Assembly: GCA_963810755.1 (NCBI GenBank)
Contig: CAWEOP010000009.1
Span: forward strand, 310,001-374,000
From: FEN-1219 sp963810755
GTDB lineage: Bacteria > Pseudomonadota > Gammaproteobacteria > Steroidobacterales > Rariloculaceae
Direction of reading: 5' to 3'
Length of the DNA stretch: 64,000 bases
Positions 39,191 to 47,904 of this stretch are shown here, piece by piece. The translations under genes were made by a program, and so were the position numbers. Numbering within the stretch: the first letter of the stretch is position 1; every line of letters begins with the position of its first letter. The notes beneath the pieces were generated by a model that worked only from the letters and a program-made list of their open reading frames with translations, was not told the origin of the DNA and ran no database searches.

Positions 39191-39841
39191 TCACTGGCTT
39201 CGATTCGTTGCGGCAGCTGCCGCGCCGAGGAAGGCGCTCCAAACCGGCTCGTGATCCCAACGAAAGTATACGCGGGACGTGCCGCCACGAGCTCCGACGC
39301 GCACGGACGCGAGCGCCGCGCCGGATAGCACCTGAAGCTGACTCAGCGTCACGCGCGCGGCGAGCTCGCCGCGCAACGGCACGGAGGTGCGATAGAGCTC
39401 CGCGCGGTCGAGTCTCGGCTCGCGCTCCGACCACGGACGCAGCGCAAGCTCCATCGGCTCGCCTCCGACGTCCACATATAAGGTGTCCGGTACTTCGCCT
39501 TCGGGCGCGATGTAGCCCCGATCGAGCGTCGTCCCGACTCCGACCCAGAGGTAGTACTCCCGACTGCCCTGCCGATTCGCTTCCACGGGACCGAGAAACA
39601 GGTAGTCGCGGCCGCTGCGCGAGTAACGCGTCTCCGTCCGCGCGAACACGATCGGCCGCACGTCGGCGAGCACGGTGACTCCGCTCGCGCCGTCGAGCCG
39701 TTCCTTGGCGACTCCGCCGCCGCCCCCGTGGCACGCGGCCGCAGCGGCGAGCGCGCTCGCGAGCGCGAGCCTCGCCGCGAGGCGCGACAGCGCACGCGCC
39801 GCGGCGCGCTCAGAAGTCGGCACGGTAGCCCACGTTGACAT
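39191..39841 (-). CDS. Lipoprotein of unknown function in the cytochrome cluster
   Basis: A 216-residue protein I do not recognise. A basic N-terminus and a hydrophobic run end in AAAAC (Cys37) followed by HGGGGG, a lipoprotein signal with a flexible tether. The mature part is beta-rich: GASGVTVLADVRPIVFARTETRYS, YYLWVGVGTTLDRGYI, TLYVDVGGEPMELALRPW. It ends in a domain with SRVYFRWDHEPVWSAFLG. The start overlaps the end of the beta-barrel gene by 32 nt, so it belongs to the same transcript. It may be an accessory of the barrel protein. Confidence 0.65.
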   Translation of the reverse strand: MSTWATVPTSERAAARALSRLAARLALASALAAAAACHGGGGGVAKERLDGASGVTVLADVRPIVFARTETRYSRSGRDYLFLGPVEANRQGSREYYLWVGVGTTLDRGYIAPEGEVPDTLYVDVGGEPMELALRPWSEREPRLDRAELYRTSVPLRGELAARVTLSQLQVLSGAALASVRVGARGGTSRVYFRWDHEPVWSAFLGAAAAATNRSQ

Positions 39842-42340
39842 AGTTGCCGGTCGAATCCTGCCGGGTAGTGAGATCGGTCCGCAGAAACTCGTCCGTGCCG
39901 AACTCGGCCTCGAGACGATAATGATTGCGCGTGTTGAACAGCAGCCGGAACGACGGGCTCGTCGACTTGCGCTGCCGCCCGTCGACGCTCTCCCACAGCC
40001 CGAGCCGCAGCCGCGGATTCAGACGCACGCGGCGGCCGACGGGGAAGCGTGCGTCCCAGGTCAGCTGGCTCGTCGTGAAGGTATCGGCTACGCCGTAGCG
40101 GACGCTGAATATGTTGACGTCGCCGCCGCCGAACAGGCCCGAGCCGACGAAGCTCGTCGAGTAGTACGTCTGCTGGCCGGTGCTGGGCATCGCCGGCACG
40201 CCGAACGACTCGATCGTCGCGCCTATCTCGGTGAAGGTCACGTCCGCGTTGATCTGGAAGCGCTCGAACAGCGGTTTCGCCATACCGAAGACCACCGTTC
40301 GGCTGGCCGCGGTGCGGTCGCGCGCGAGCTCGTGCAGCTCGTCCTCCGTCCACACCATGAGCAGCTCCTCGATGGTCGTCACGGGCTGGCCGATCAGCGC
40401 GTTGCGCGTCGTGAGGACGGGGCTCTCGCGCACGTCGACGAGGCCCGTGAGCGTGAGGCGATTCGCGAAGCGCCACGTGCCGAGCACGAGCGCGATGTTG
40501 AGCGCGCCGTAGTCGTAGTCGTAGTCGACGAGGCTCGTGAGGCTGCGCGCGTCGTCGAGATAGCGCGCCTCGAAGCCGACGGCCTGGCGGTCGGCGATGC
40601 CCTCGATGGTTTGCGTGTTCAGGGACGTGCTGAAGTCCCAAGACCCGACTAGATGGTCGAAGTCCACGGCGACGCCGTAGAACTGCCGGCTCGTCTTGAC
40701 GCCGTAGCGCGTCGACTCGACCGGATAGCCGCTCGTGAAGTGCACGCGCCGCTCCGGCGCCCAGTCGTACGCGAAGTGCACGCCGTCGAATCGGCCGAGC
40801 ACTCCCCAGTTGTGCAGCGTCTGGCGGCCGACACGCAGCGACCAGTCGCCTTGCGCGCGGTCGACGTCGACGTAGGCGTACGAGACTCGATTGCGGTTGC
40901 CGGGGCCGTTGCCCTCCTCGCCCATCAGGTCGTAGAGGTTGTTGAAGGTGATTCGGCCGAGCACGTCGAGGCGCTCACCTCCGTGACGCACGCTGAGGTC
41001 GAGGTCGGTGAGCACGGCCTCGAGCGACGTGATCTCCGGCAGATCCTCGTCGAACTGACTCACGTCGCGGCGATAGTACTGCGAGAGTCCCGTAGCGATG
41101 TCCCATTTCGACGCCTCGTCGGCCGAGCTCTTGCGCAGCGGCTGTTGCGGAGCCGCGGCCGCGAGCGCGAGGCCGCTCAAGCGCTGCTGGACGCGGCGCG
41201 CGCCTTCGCCTTCCGGAAACTCCTCGAGATACGCGCGATATTCCGCACGCGCGTGCGCTACCTGCCCGCTTCGCTCGCGCGCGAGGCCGAGATACTCGCG
41301 GGCTTCCGCGCGCTGCTCGCCCGGCTCCTGGAGCAAGCGGGTGTAGACGCGAATCGCGGCCTCGTAGTCTTGGTTCAGGATCGCCTCGCGCCCCTCCGCC
41401 TGCATCGCGGCGAGCCGCTCGGGGGCCAGGGCGCCCACGCCGGCCCCGCCCGGCAACACCGGCGTCGCGGTGATCTCCGCGCTCGCGGCCGGGCGCGCCG
41501 CGACGACCCCGCCCGCCGCAAACGTGGAGCTCGACGCGAGCGTGACCTCGTCGAGCTCGGCGCGGCCAATCCACGCGCGCGGAAATTGTTGTGCGATCGT
41601 TTCGAGCACGGCGCGAGCTTCTTGCTCCGAGGCGAAGAAGCCGATGCGCAGCCGATACCACTTCTTGCCGTCGATCTCGGTCTCCGACACGTAGGGTTTG
41701 CGGTTGGGCGGTAGGTGCAGTCCGGCGACGACGTCGGCGCCGATGCTCTCGCGCTGCGATTGCAGGTTCACGACGTAGTCCGAAAGCGCGCCCGGCGCGC
41801 GCACCCGCGGCGCCAAGGGCGATCGACCGGTGGGCTCGCGCGTCTGCGGCGCGGGCGCGCGCGGCGGTTGCGGGGCTGCGGAACTTCCAATTGCCGAGCG
41901 GAGTCCGCGGCGCCGGTCGCGGGCCGCACGAGGAGCTGCAGCGAGCGCAGGTCGCCGCGCTGCGTGACGCGATAGTCGACGGCGCGGTCGAAGTGGAACA
42001 GCAGCAGGTTCTCGCCGAGGCCGAGCGACTCGTATTCCACCTCGGACAGGAACGCGAGCTGCCCGCCTGCGGGCCGATAGACCTCGCTCGAGATGGCGTC
42101 GCCGCCGAGCTGACGGCAGCTCTCGAGCGGCGCAACGCGGATCTCGAGAAGGATCCCTTGGGCCGTCCGCGCGTCCGACTGGAAACGCATCGGGCACGCG
42201 AGCTCCACTGTGACCGTCGCCTCGTCCCCGCGCTTGGAAACCTGGATGTCCTCGATGAACACGCCTGCGGCACCTGCTTGCAAAGCGGCGCCGGCGGCAA
42301 GCACCGAGAACGCTGTGCGCGTAAGCGCTGCGGCCCGCAT
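39810..42340 (-). CDS. Exported SPOR/TPR/beta-barrel outer-membrane protein, one frameshift
   Basis: About 843 residues. A signal peptide (to about 25) leads to an AMIN-like beta domain (FIEDIQVSKRGDEATVTVELA). A Pro/Ala linker follows, where the frame shifts once near 41880. Then come a SPOR domain (DYVVNLQSQ ... KKWYRLRIGFFASEQEARAVLETI), TPR helices (EAILNQDYEAAIRVYTRLLQEPGEQRAEAREYLGLARER) and a large C-terminal beta barrel ending in GNYVNVGYRADF. The barrel suggests an outer-membrane channel; together with the two large cytochromes encoded 4 nt upstream it may form a porin-cytochrome conduit. That role is inference. Confidence 0.72.
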
Positions 42341-42344
42341 CGGC

Positions 42345-44570
42345 CTACCAGCTCCGCGAAGTGACGCGATGCTCGGGCGTCGACTTGTGGCACGTCCCCG
42401 CGCAGTCGCGCAGCGCCGAGACGGTCGCGTTCTTGTGGGCGCTCGGCTTGTAGTCCGACGCGTGGCACGCGGCGCAGTCGGGCGCATAGGCCGGGAACTG
42501 CCAGGGCACCGCCTGCGCGTTAGTCCTGTGGCAATCGGCGCACGTGAGGCTCACCCCGTGATCGCCGGGGTAGTTCGCCGAGGTGTGGCGGAACGTGAAC
42601 GGTGTCCACGCCGTGCGGCTGTGGCAGCTGTCGCACTCGAGCGTCGTCACGAAGTGGTTGGCGGGCTTACCCGTCGACGTAGTGCCATTGTGGCAACCCG
42701 AGCAGGTGCCCGCCGTCACGGTGCTGTGGTCGAAGTGACTCGGCACGAACGCGTTCGTCGTGTGGCACAGACCGCAGTCCGCCGTCGTCGCCAGGTGCGT
42801 CGGGGTCTTGCCGGTCGCCGTCGTGCCGTTGTGGCAGCCGCTGCACGCGCCGACTACTTGCGTGTGATCGACGCGCGCGACGGGCGCGAACGCGACCACG
42901 GTGTGGCAGTCCTCGCAGACGTTCGTCGTCGTCACGTGATTCGCGGGCTTGCCGACGGCGGTCGTGTTGTTGTGGCAACTCACGCAATTGCCCGTGACGT
43001 TGTCGTGCTGGAAGTTCGCCGGGACCCAGCCGTTGGTCGTATGACAGGTCTCGCACGTATTGCCGCTCGCGATGTGATTCGCGGGTTTACCGACGGCCGT
43101 GGTGTTGTTGTGGCAGCCGCTGCACGCCCCGAGCACTTGCGAATGGTCGACGCGCACCGCCGGCGTGAACCGAACCACCGTATGGCAGTCCTCGCAGACA
43201 TTGGTCGTCGTGATGTGCGTTGCGGGCTTGCCGACGGAGTCGACGCCGTTGTGGCACGTCGCGCAGCTCGACGTGATGTTATCGTGCTGGAAGTTCGCTG
43301 GCAGCCAGCCGCTCGTCGCGTGGCAGTTCTCGCAGGTGTCGCCGCTCGCGATATGGCCGGCGTTCTTGCCCGGGACGAGCGCGTTGTTGTGGCAGCCGAA
43401 GCAGGTGCCGAGCACTTGCAAGTGATCGACGCGCACGACCGGCGCGAACGCGACGACGGTGTGGCAGTCCTCGCAGACGTTCGTCGTGCGGACGTGCGTC
43501 ACGGGCTTGCCGACGGCGTCGACCGTGTTGTGGCACGACACGCAATTGCCCGTGATGCTGTCGTGCTTGAAGTTGGCGGGCGTGAAGCCGGCTGTCGTGT
43601 GGCAGTTCTCGCACGCGTTGCCGCTCTGGATGTGGCTCGGGCCCTTACCGACAGCGGTCGTGTTGTTGTGGCAGCTCGCGCACGTTCCGAGCACGTCGTC
43701 GTGGTCGACGCGCGCGGCGGGCGCGAACTTCACCACCGTGTGGCAGTCCTCGCAGGTATTCGTCACCGTGATGTGCCGCGCCGATTTGCCGACGGCCGTA
43801 ACGCCGTTGTGGCAACCGACGCAGTTGCCCGAGATGTTGTCGTGGTTGAAGTTCGCGGGTATCCAGCCGTTGGTCGTGTGGCAGTTGTCGCAGCTCTCGC
43901 TGCTCGCGATGTGGCCCGCCTTCTTGCCGACGGCGGTCGTGCCGTTGTGGCAGCCGGCGCAGGTGCCGAGCACCTGCGAGTGGTCCACGCGCACGACGGG
44001 CGAGAATCGGGTCGTCGTGTGGCAGTCCTCGCAGAAGCTCGTCGTCGTGATGTGCGACACCGTCTTGCCCGTCGCCCCGACGCCGTCGTGGCAGTTCACG
44101 CAGGCCCCGGCGATTCCGAAGTGATCGAAGTGCACCGGGAACCAGCCCGTCGTGCGATGGCACGTGTCGCATTCGCTCTGCGTCGGCGGATGATCGGGCG
44201 GCTTGCCGACGCTCTGCACGTTGTTGTGGCAGCTCGTGCAGCTGCCGAATATCGAGTCGTGGTTCATCTGGGCGAGCGGTACCCAGACGGTGCTGCGGTG
44301 GCAGTCGTCGCAGAAGTTCGTGGTCAACGGATGATCGGCGGGCTTCGAGGTCGCGGTGACTCGGCCGCCGGCGGCGTGGCAGCCGCTGCACTCGGTCGGC
44401 GTGCCCTGAAAGACGCCGCCCACGTGGCAAGTCTCGCAGTCGACCGTCAGATGCGCGCCGTCGAGGCGAAACCCGGTGGTGAAATGGTCGAAGTCCGAGT
44501 TGAACTGCGCTTGCGCCGCGGACGGCAGCACCGCGACCCAGAACACGGCGAGCGCGAGCAGACGTCTCAT
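42345..44570 (-). CDS. Exported multihaem cytochrome c, 29 CxxCH plus one CxxxCH motif
   Basis: A 741-residue periplasmic or surface protein with signal peptide (cleaved about residue 21), SD GGAGG upstream and a clean frame. I count 29 CxxCH and one CxxxCH (CAGTCH, near the C-terminus). Residues 87-645 are six near-exact tetrahaem modules of 93 (last 94) residues. In each, CEDCHTV..F.P..RVDH and a QVLGxCxxCHN stretch alternate with CENCHTT.GW.PANFxHD and a GNCVSCHN stretch, so His residues suited as distal ligands recur at fixed spacing. It has the composition expected of a haem wire. ATGA overlap couples it to the 21-haem gene; the barrel gene follows 4 nt after its stop. Confidence 0.9.
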   Translation of the reverse strand: MRRLLALAVFWVAVLPSAAQAQFNSDFDHFTTGFRLDGAHLTVDCETCHVGGVFQGTPTECSGCHAAGGRVTATSKPADHPLTTNFCDDCHRSTVWVPLAQMNHDSIFGSCTSCHNNVQSVGKPPDHPPTQSECDTCHRTTGWFPVHFDHFGIAGACVNCHDGVGATGKTVSHITTTSFCEDCHTTTRFSPVVRVDHSQVLGTCAGCHNGTTAVGKKAGHIASSESCDNCHTTNGWIPANFNHDNISGNCVGCHNGVTAVGKSARHITVTNTCEDCHTVVKFAPAARVDHDDVLGTCASCHNNTTAVGKGPSHIQSGNACENCHTTAGFTPANFKHDSITGNCVSCHNTVDAVGKPVTHVRTTNVCEDCHTVVAFAPVVRVDHLQVLGTCFGCHNNALVPGKNAGHIASGDTCENCHATSGWLPANFQHDNITSSCATCHNGVDSVGKPATHITTTNVCEDCHTVVRFTPAVRVDHSQVLGACSGCHNNTTAVGKPANHIASGNTCETCHTTNGWVPANFQHDNVTGNCVSCHNNTTAVGKPANHVTTTNVCEDCHTVVAFAPVARVDHTQVVGACSGCHNGTTATGKTPTHLATTADCGLCHTTNAFVPSHFDHSTVTAGTCSGCHNGTTSTGKPANHFVTTLECDSCHSRTAWTPFTFRHTSANYPGDHGVSLTCADCHRTNAQAVPWQFPAYAPDCAACHASDYKPSAHKNATVSALRDCAGTCHKSTPEHRVTSRSW
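42636..44312 (-). repeat. Six tandem 279-bp units encoding tetrahaem modules
   Basis: Within the 30-haem-motif gene, cysteine motifs at residues 87, 180, 273, 366, 459 and 552 start units of exactly 93 codons, the last unit being 94. Units are not identical at DNA level but keep their length without a single indel across the first five. Confidence 0.85.
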
Positions 44571-46222
44571 CGGACCTCCCGCAACGAACCGAACGACTCG
44601 GTCGTGTGACAGCGCTCGCACTCTTGACCGAAGCCGCCGCGATGAACGTCGTCCTTCCGATGGCAACTTCCGCAGGAAGTCGCGAGCGAGATCGCGCTCG
44701 CTGTGGTCACAGTCTCGCGATGGCACGCAAGGCAATCGAGCGCGCGATGGGCGCCGTCGAGCATGAAGTCGGTCTGCGCGTCGTGATCGAACACCCAGCC
44801 GCGCCAGTCGTTCGGGTTGTGGCACGTCTCGCAGTCGCTGCCCAGGCGGCGCGTGTGCACGTCGTCCTCGCGATGGCAGTCGATGCACGCTTCCTCGGCA
44901 TCGTGGAACGCCGGTGTCGCGTGGCAGTCCTCACACATCACCTCGCGGTGACGCCCGAGCAGCGGGAACCGGCTCAAGTCGTGGTCGAAGCGAACGTTGC
45001 GCTTCCACTCGAGCTCGCCGTGGCACGACGCGCAGCTTTGTCCGAGCTGCTCGGCATGCGGATCCTCGTCCCCATGGCAGCCGAAGCACTCTTTCGCCGG
45101 GAGGGCCGTTGCCACGGGCTCGATATGGCACGCCTTGCATTCGAGGTCCGCGTGGGCGCCGTTCAGAGCGAATTCGGCGTCACGCGCATGATCGAAGGTC
45201 ACATCCGGCCACTTCGTGGCGCGGTGGCAATCGGCGCACTTCGTGCCGTTCACGCCTACGTGCGAGTCGTCGTCCGCGTGGCAGCCGTAGCAGTCCTTCG
45301 CCGGCTTCGCCTCGAACTTATTGCCCTCGTGGCAAGACTCGCACGTAAGACCCGAGTGACCGCCGAGCAGTGCGAAGCCGGTGCGTTGGAGATGGTCGAA
45401 TCGCGAATCCTTCCAGTCGCTGGTCGCATGGCACGATTCGCACTTCGGACCGTTCAGGCCCATGTGCTTGTCGTCGTCGCGATGGCAGCCGACACAGGTC
45501 TCCGGCGTGTTCTCGTATTGCTCGTCGACGTGGCAGGTCACGCACGACGGGAGCGCCGCGTGCTTGCCGGTGAGCGCATACTTCGTGACCGCCTCGTGGT
45601 CGAAGTGAACCTCTTTCCAGCTCAACTCTGTGTGGCAGTCGGCGCACGCCTCGCCGAGATTGCCGTGATGCCTATCGTCTTCTTGATGACACGAGTTGCA
45701 TTCCGTCTCGGCGTCGTGGAACGGCTTCTCCGCGACGTGGCAGTCCACGCATTGGGTCTCCGCGTGCTTGCCGAGCAGCGCGAAGTCCGTCAGAGCGTGG
45801 TCGAACTTCGCTTCGTCGAGGCCCACGATGTTGGCGTCTCGCCCCTCGTGATCGGTGTGGCAGCTCGAACATTCCTTGCCACCCACGTCGCGCGAGCGCG
45901 CGTGGAATCCCGTGCCCGCGGCAAGATCCTCCGCGATCTCCTTGTGGCAATCGAGACAGAGCTGCCGTTGCGATTGGCGCTCGAAGCGCACGTGACAGCT
46001 CGTGCACTCCTTCTCGTATTGCGCGTGGGCGCTCGCCAGCGGGCCCGGCATCACGAGCCTCTCCAGAGCGCCCAGCTGCGCGTGTGCGCTAGTAGCGGCC
46101 ATCATCATCCACGCGGCAAAACCGGCGCTGAGCAGCCGCACGGCGAGACGCGTTGCGCCCAGCGCGCCCGCTTCGTAGTCCGAGCGTGTTGTCGCTTCCG
46201 ACGTCCATGTCCGCAGCTCCAT
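44567..46222 (-). CDS. Exported 21-haem-motif cytochrome c
   Basis: A 551-residue protein with a long n-region and signal peptide (LAVRLLSAGFAAWMMMAATSAHA) and 21 CxxCH motifs. From about residue 145 it repeats a trihaem unit of about 68 residues. Each has a CxxCHxxDDxHxG motif, a CxxCH followed by W and FDH, and LxGxHxxLxCxxCH, so a His-rich loop accompanies each haem. Acidic residues dominate (DDDKH, DDDSH, EDPH). It should be periplasmic or outer-membrane-attached and pass electrons between the b-type membrane protein and the 30-haem-motif protein. It starts 3 nt after the cytochrome b-like gene and overlaps the next gene (ATGA). Confidence 0.88.
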   Translation of the reverse strand: MELRTWTSEATTRSDYEAGALGATRLAVRLLSAGFAAWMMMAATSAHAQLGALERLVMPGPLASAHAQYEKECTSCHVRFERQSQRQLCLDCHKEIAEDLAAGTGFHARSRDVGGKECSSCHTDHEGRDANIVGLDEAKFDHALTDFALLGKHAETQCVDCHVAEKPFHDAETECNSCHQEDDRHHGNLGEACADCHTELSWKEVHFDHEAVTKYALTGKHAALPSCVTCHVDEQYENTPETCVGCHRDDDKHMGLNGPKCESCHATSDWKDSRFDHLQRTGFALLGGHSGLTCESCHEGNKFEAKPAKDCYGCHADDDSHVGVNGTKCADCHRATKWPDVTFDHARDAEFALNGAHADLECKACHIEPVATALPAKECFGCHGDEDPHAEQLGQSCASCHGELEWKRNVRFDHDLSRFPLLGRHREVMCEDCHATPAFHDAEEACIDCHREDDVHTRRLGSDCETCHNPNDWRGWVFDHDAQTDFMLDGAHRALDCLACHRETVTTASAISLATSCGSCHRKDDVHRGGFGQECERCHTTESFGSLREVR

Positions 46223-46225
46223 TGC

Positions 46226-47056
46226 CTAGTACATGTGCACGGCCACGACGTGCACGAGCGCCGTGACGACGAGCATGTAGAAGAACGGCAGGTGGAACAG
46301 ATGCCAGAGCCCGAACATGCGCTCGTAGGAGCCCAACTCCGCGACCTTCCGGACTCGGCGCAGGTGCTCGCGGGTGAACCGGATCATCGCGACTTGCAAG
46401 CGCTTGCGCTGCGCGGCGATCACCGGCGATTTGTGCGCCTGCAGGCGCAGCTGCTTGCGGATCACGGCCGCGAGCCGAAATCCTTCGAGCCGCGTAACGA
46501 CCGCGAGCTTGGCCGGCAGCACGAGCGCGGCCGCGGTGCTGCGCGGCGGATGCAGGACGGCCGCATCGAACGCCGAGATGCGCTCGAGCAGCTGAGGAAC
46601 GAGCGCGGTGACGTGCGCCCGCTGCTCGGCCGTGACCTTCGCCTTGTCCGCGAGCTCGCGCAGCGTCGTGCGGTTGCCCTCGAGATCGCTGTGCACCTTC
46701 GCGTGAATGTAGCGTCCCACGAGGCCGCTGACGGCGACGAGCAGAGTGCACCACAGCGCGACGTTGCTGTTCAGCGAGCCGAGCTCGAAATTCGAGTGAT
46801 AAAGAATGAGCACCGGGCCGAGCACGCCGAACACCATGTGCACGCGAAACCAATGCCGGGTCGCACCGAAGAACCGCATGAAGCGAAACTTCTTGCGCAC
46901 CGGGTACAACAGGAGCACACCCATCAGGCCCGCGCCGCAGATGCCGAGCCAATAACCGACGCCGTGAAGCGGGTCGACGAGGTGCATCTCGCGCGATATC
47001 AGCCAGCCGACGAACACGGCCAATGCCGCAGCGCCGTAGCCGAGCTGCGCCGCCAT
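46226..47056 (-). CDS. Membrane b-type cytochrome-like protein
   Basis: A 276-residue integral membrane protein with about five helices. Histidines are placed in or near helices in pairs: HWFRVHMVFGVLGPVLILYH in the middle and WHLFHLPFFYMLVVTALVH with VHMY at the end. This fits bis-His b haems, as in cytochrome b561 or ferric-reductase-like domains. Between helices is a basic cytosolic loop of about 120 residues (VIRKQLRLQAHKSP, QRKRLQVAMIRF). It would carry electrons across the inner membrane from the Fe-S/FAD oxidoreductase encoded divergently to the 21-haem protein. Family name not certain. Confidence 0.68.
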   Translation of the reverse strand: MAAQLGYGAAALAVFVGWLISREMHLVDPLHGVGYWLGICGAGLMGVLLLYPVRKKFRFMRFFGATRHWFRVHMVFGVLGPVLILYHSNFELGSLNSNVALWCTLLVAVSGLVGRYIHAKVHSDLEGNRTTLRELADKAKVTAEQRAHVTALVPQLLERISAFDAAVLHPPRSTAAALVLPAKLAVVTRLEGFRLAAVIRKQLRLQAHKSPVIAAQRKRLQVAMIRFTREHLRRVRKVAELGSYERMFGLWHLFHLPFFYMLVVTALVHVVAVHMY

Positions 47057-47166
47057 CGCGCAGCGCGGAATTGTCCGCGTCGCCTGCTTCGCTGGCGGCG
47101 TGCGGACGGATATGCGCCGGGGTCGCTACCATCGGGGTGGGGCCTTCGGCTCGGAATCGGAGCGCT

Positions 47167-47658
47167 TCAGCGCGGATGAGGATCGCGGCGCGCGCCATCC
47201 ACGCGAGCACGCAGCGTCGGCTCGTCGAGACCGAGCGCGACGGCCTTCTGCAGCGCGCCGTCTGCCGCCGACGCGTTGCCCATGAACGCATAGGACTGCG
47301 CGAGCAGAGCCCAGCCGCCCGCGTCGTCGGGCTGCTTCGCGAGCCGCTGCTCCAACCCCGAGACGAGCGAATCCACGGGCGGCACTTCGCTGATCGGACC
47401 TTCGGGACGAGCAGCGGCGACGGAGTCGAGCGCAACGTCGTCCTGCGGCCAGGCGATGTCGCCCAGCGCGGCGACGCGGTGCGGCGGCGAAGCGTCCGAT
47501 CGGTCGAAGTGAACCTTGATGCCTACGCCCGCGACCCACGCGACCAACACGGCGCTCGCGAGCCAACTCTTGAGCGCGACACGACGCCGTTGCCAGAGCC
47601 ACAGCGAAATCGCTGCGAATCCGACGATCAACAAGCTCACCGCAATCAGCATGCGCAC
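47167..47658 (-). CDS. CcmI-like membrane TPR protein
   Basis: A 163-residue protein: two N-terminal membrane helices (MLIAVSLLIVGFAAISLWLWQRR and LASAVLVAWVAGVGIKV), a linker, then one TPR unit (PDDAGGWALLAQSYAFMGNASAADGALQKAVALG). The layout is a short form of CcmI, whose own copy lies at 33353. It leads the long minus-strand run and has GGAGG upstream. A likely role is delivering the very haem-rich apocytochromes to the haem lyase. The C-terminus (ARRDPHPR) may be shortened by an indel, as 110 nt of non-coding follows. Confidence 0.65.
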   Translation of the reverse strand: MRMLIAVSLLIVGFAAISLWLWQRRRVALKSWLASAVLVAWVAGVGIKVHFDRSDASPPHRVAALGDIAWPQDDVALDSVAAARPEGPISEVPPVDSLVSGLEQRLAKQPDDAGGWALLAQSYAFMGNASAADGALQKAVALGLDEPTLRARVDGARRDPHPR

Positions 47659-47904
47659 TCCTCCATGTGACGACCCCCGAACGTGATGTCGCTCAAGGCG
47701 AGCCTGCCGAGAACCGTGCGAGACTTCCGGACTCTCGTCACATTCCAGAACTTCGCGTTTCCTACGTATGTGTGTATCTTTCTCTCACATTCGTTGGTTT
47801 TTCAAACCGTCGCAGCGTGGCGACAATCCGAGTGGCGATCGAGCTCCATGCAGCCCGCGCCCGCGCTGGCGCACCGGTCTAAATTCAAGTGAGAACGATT
47901 TCGA
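47659..47904. promoter_or_regulatory. Divergent intergenic region, likely promoters of the cytochrome cluster
   Basis: This 246-bp gap separates the minus-strand cytochrome run from the plus-strand oxidoreductase gene and is clearly poorer in GC than its surroundings (47740-47820). It holds a small dyad, GGTTT-TTC-AAACC at 47806-47818. I could not define a convincing -35/-10 pair. No ORF here looks real. Confidence 0.4.

Noticed and set aside
42636..44312. Regular 279-bp periodicity that could be mistaken for a repeat array or CRISPR.
   Set aside because: The repeat is in frame and encodes haem modules; there are no short identical repeats with unique spacers.
42210..47179. Two very long plus-strand frames (799 and 857 codons) opposite the multihaem genes.
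   Set aside because: They mirror the repeated codons of the cytochromes on the other strand, have no ribosome site or domain, and overlap five well-supported minus-strand genes.
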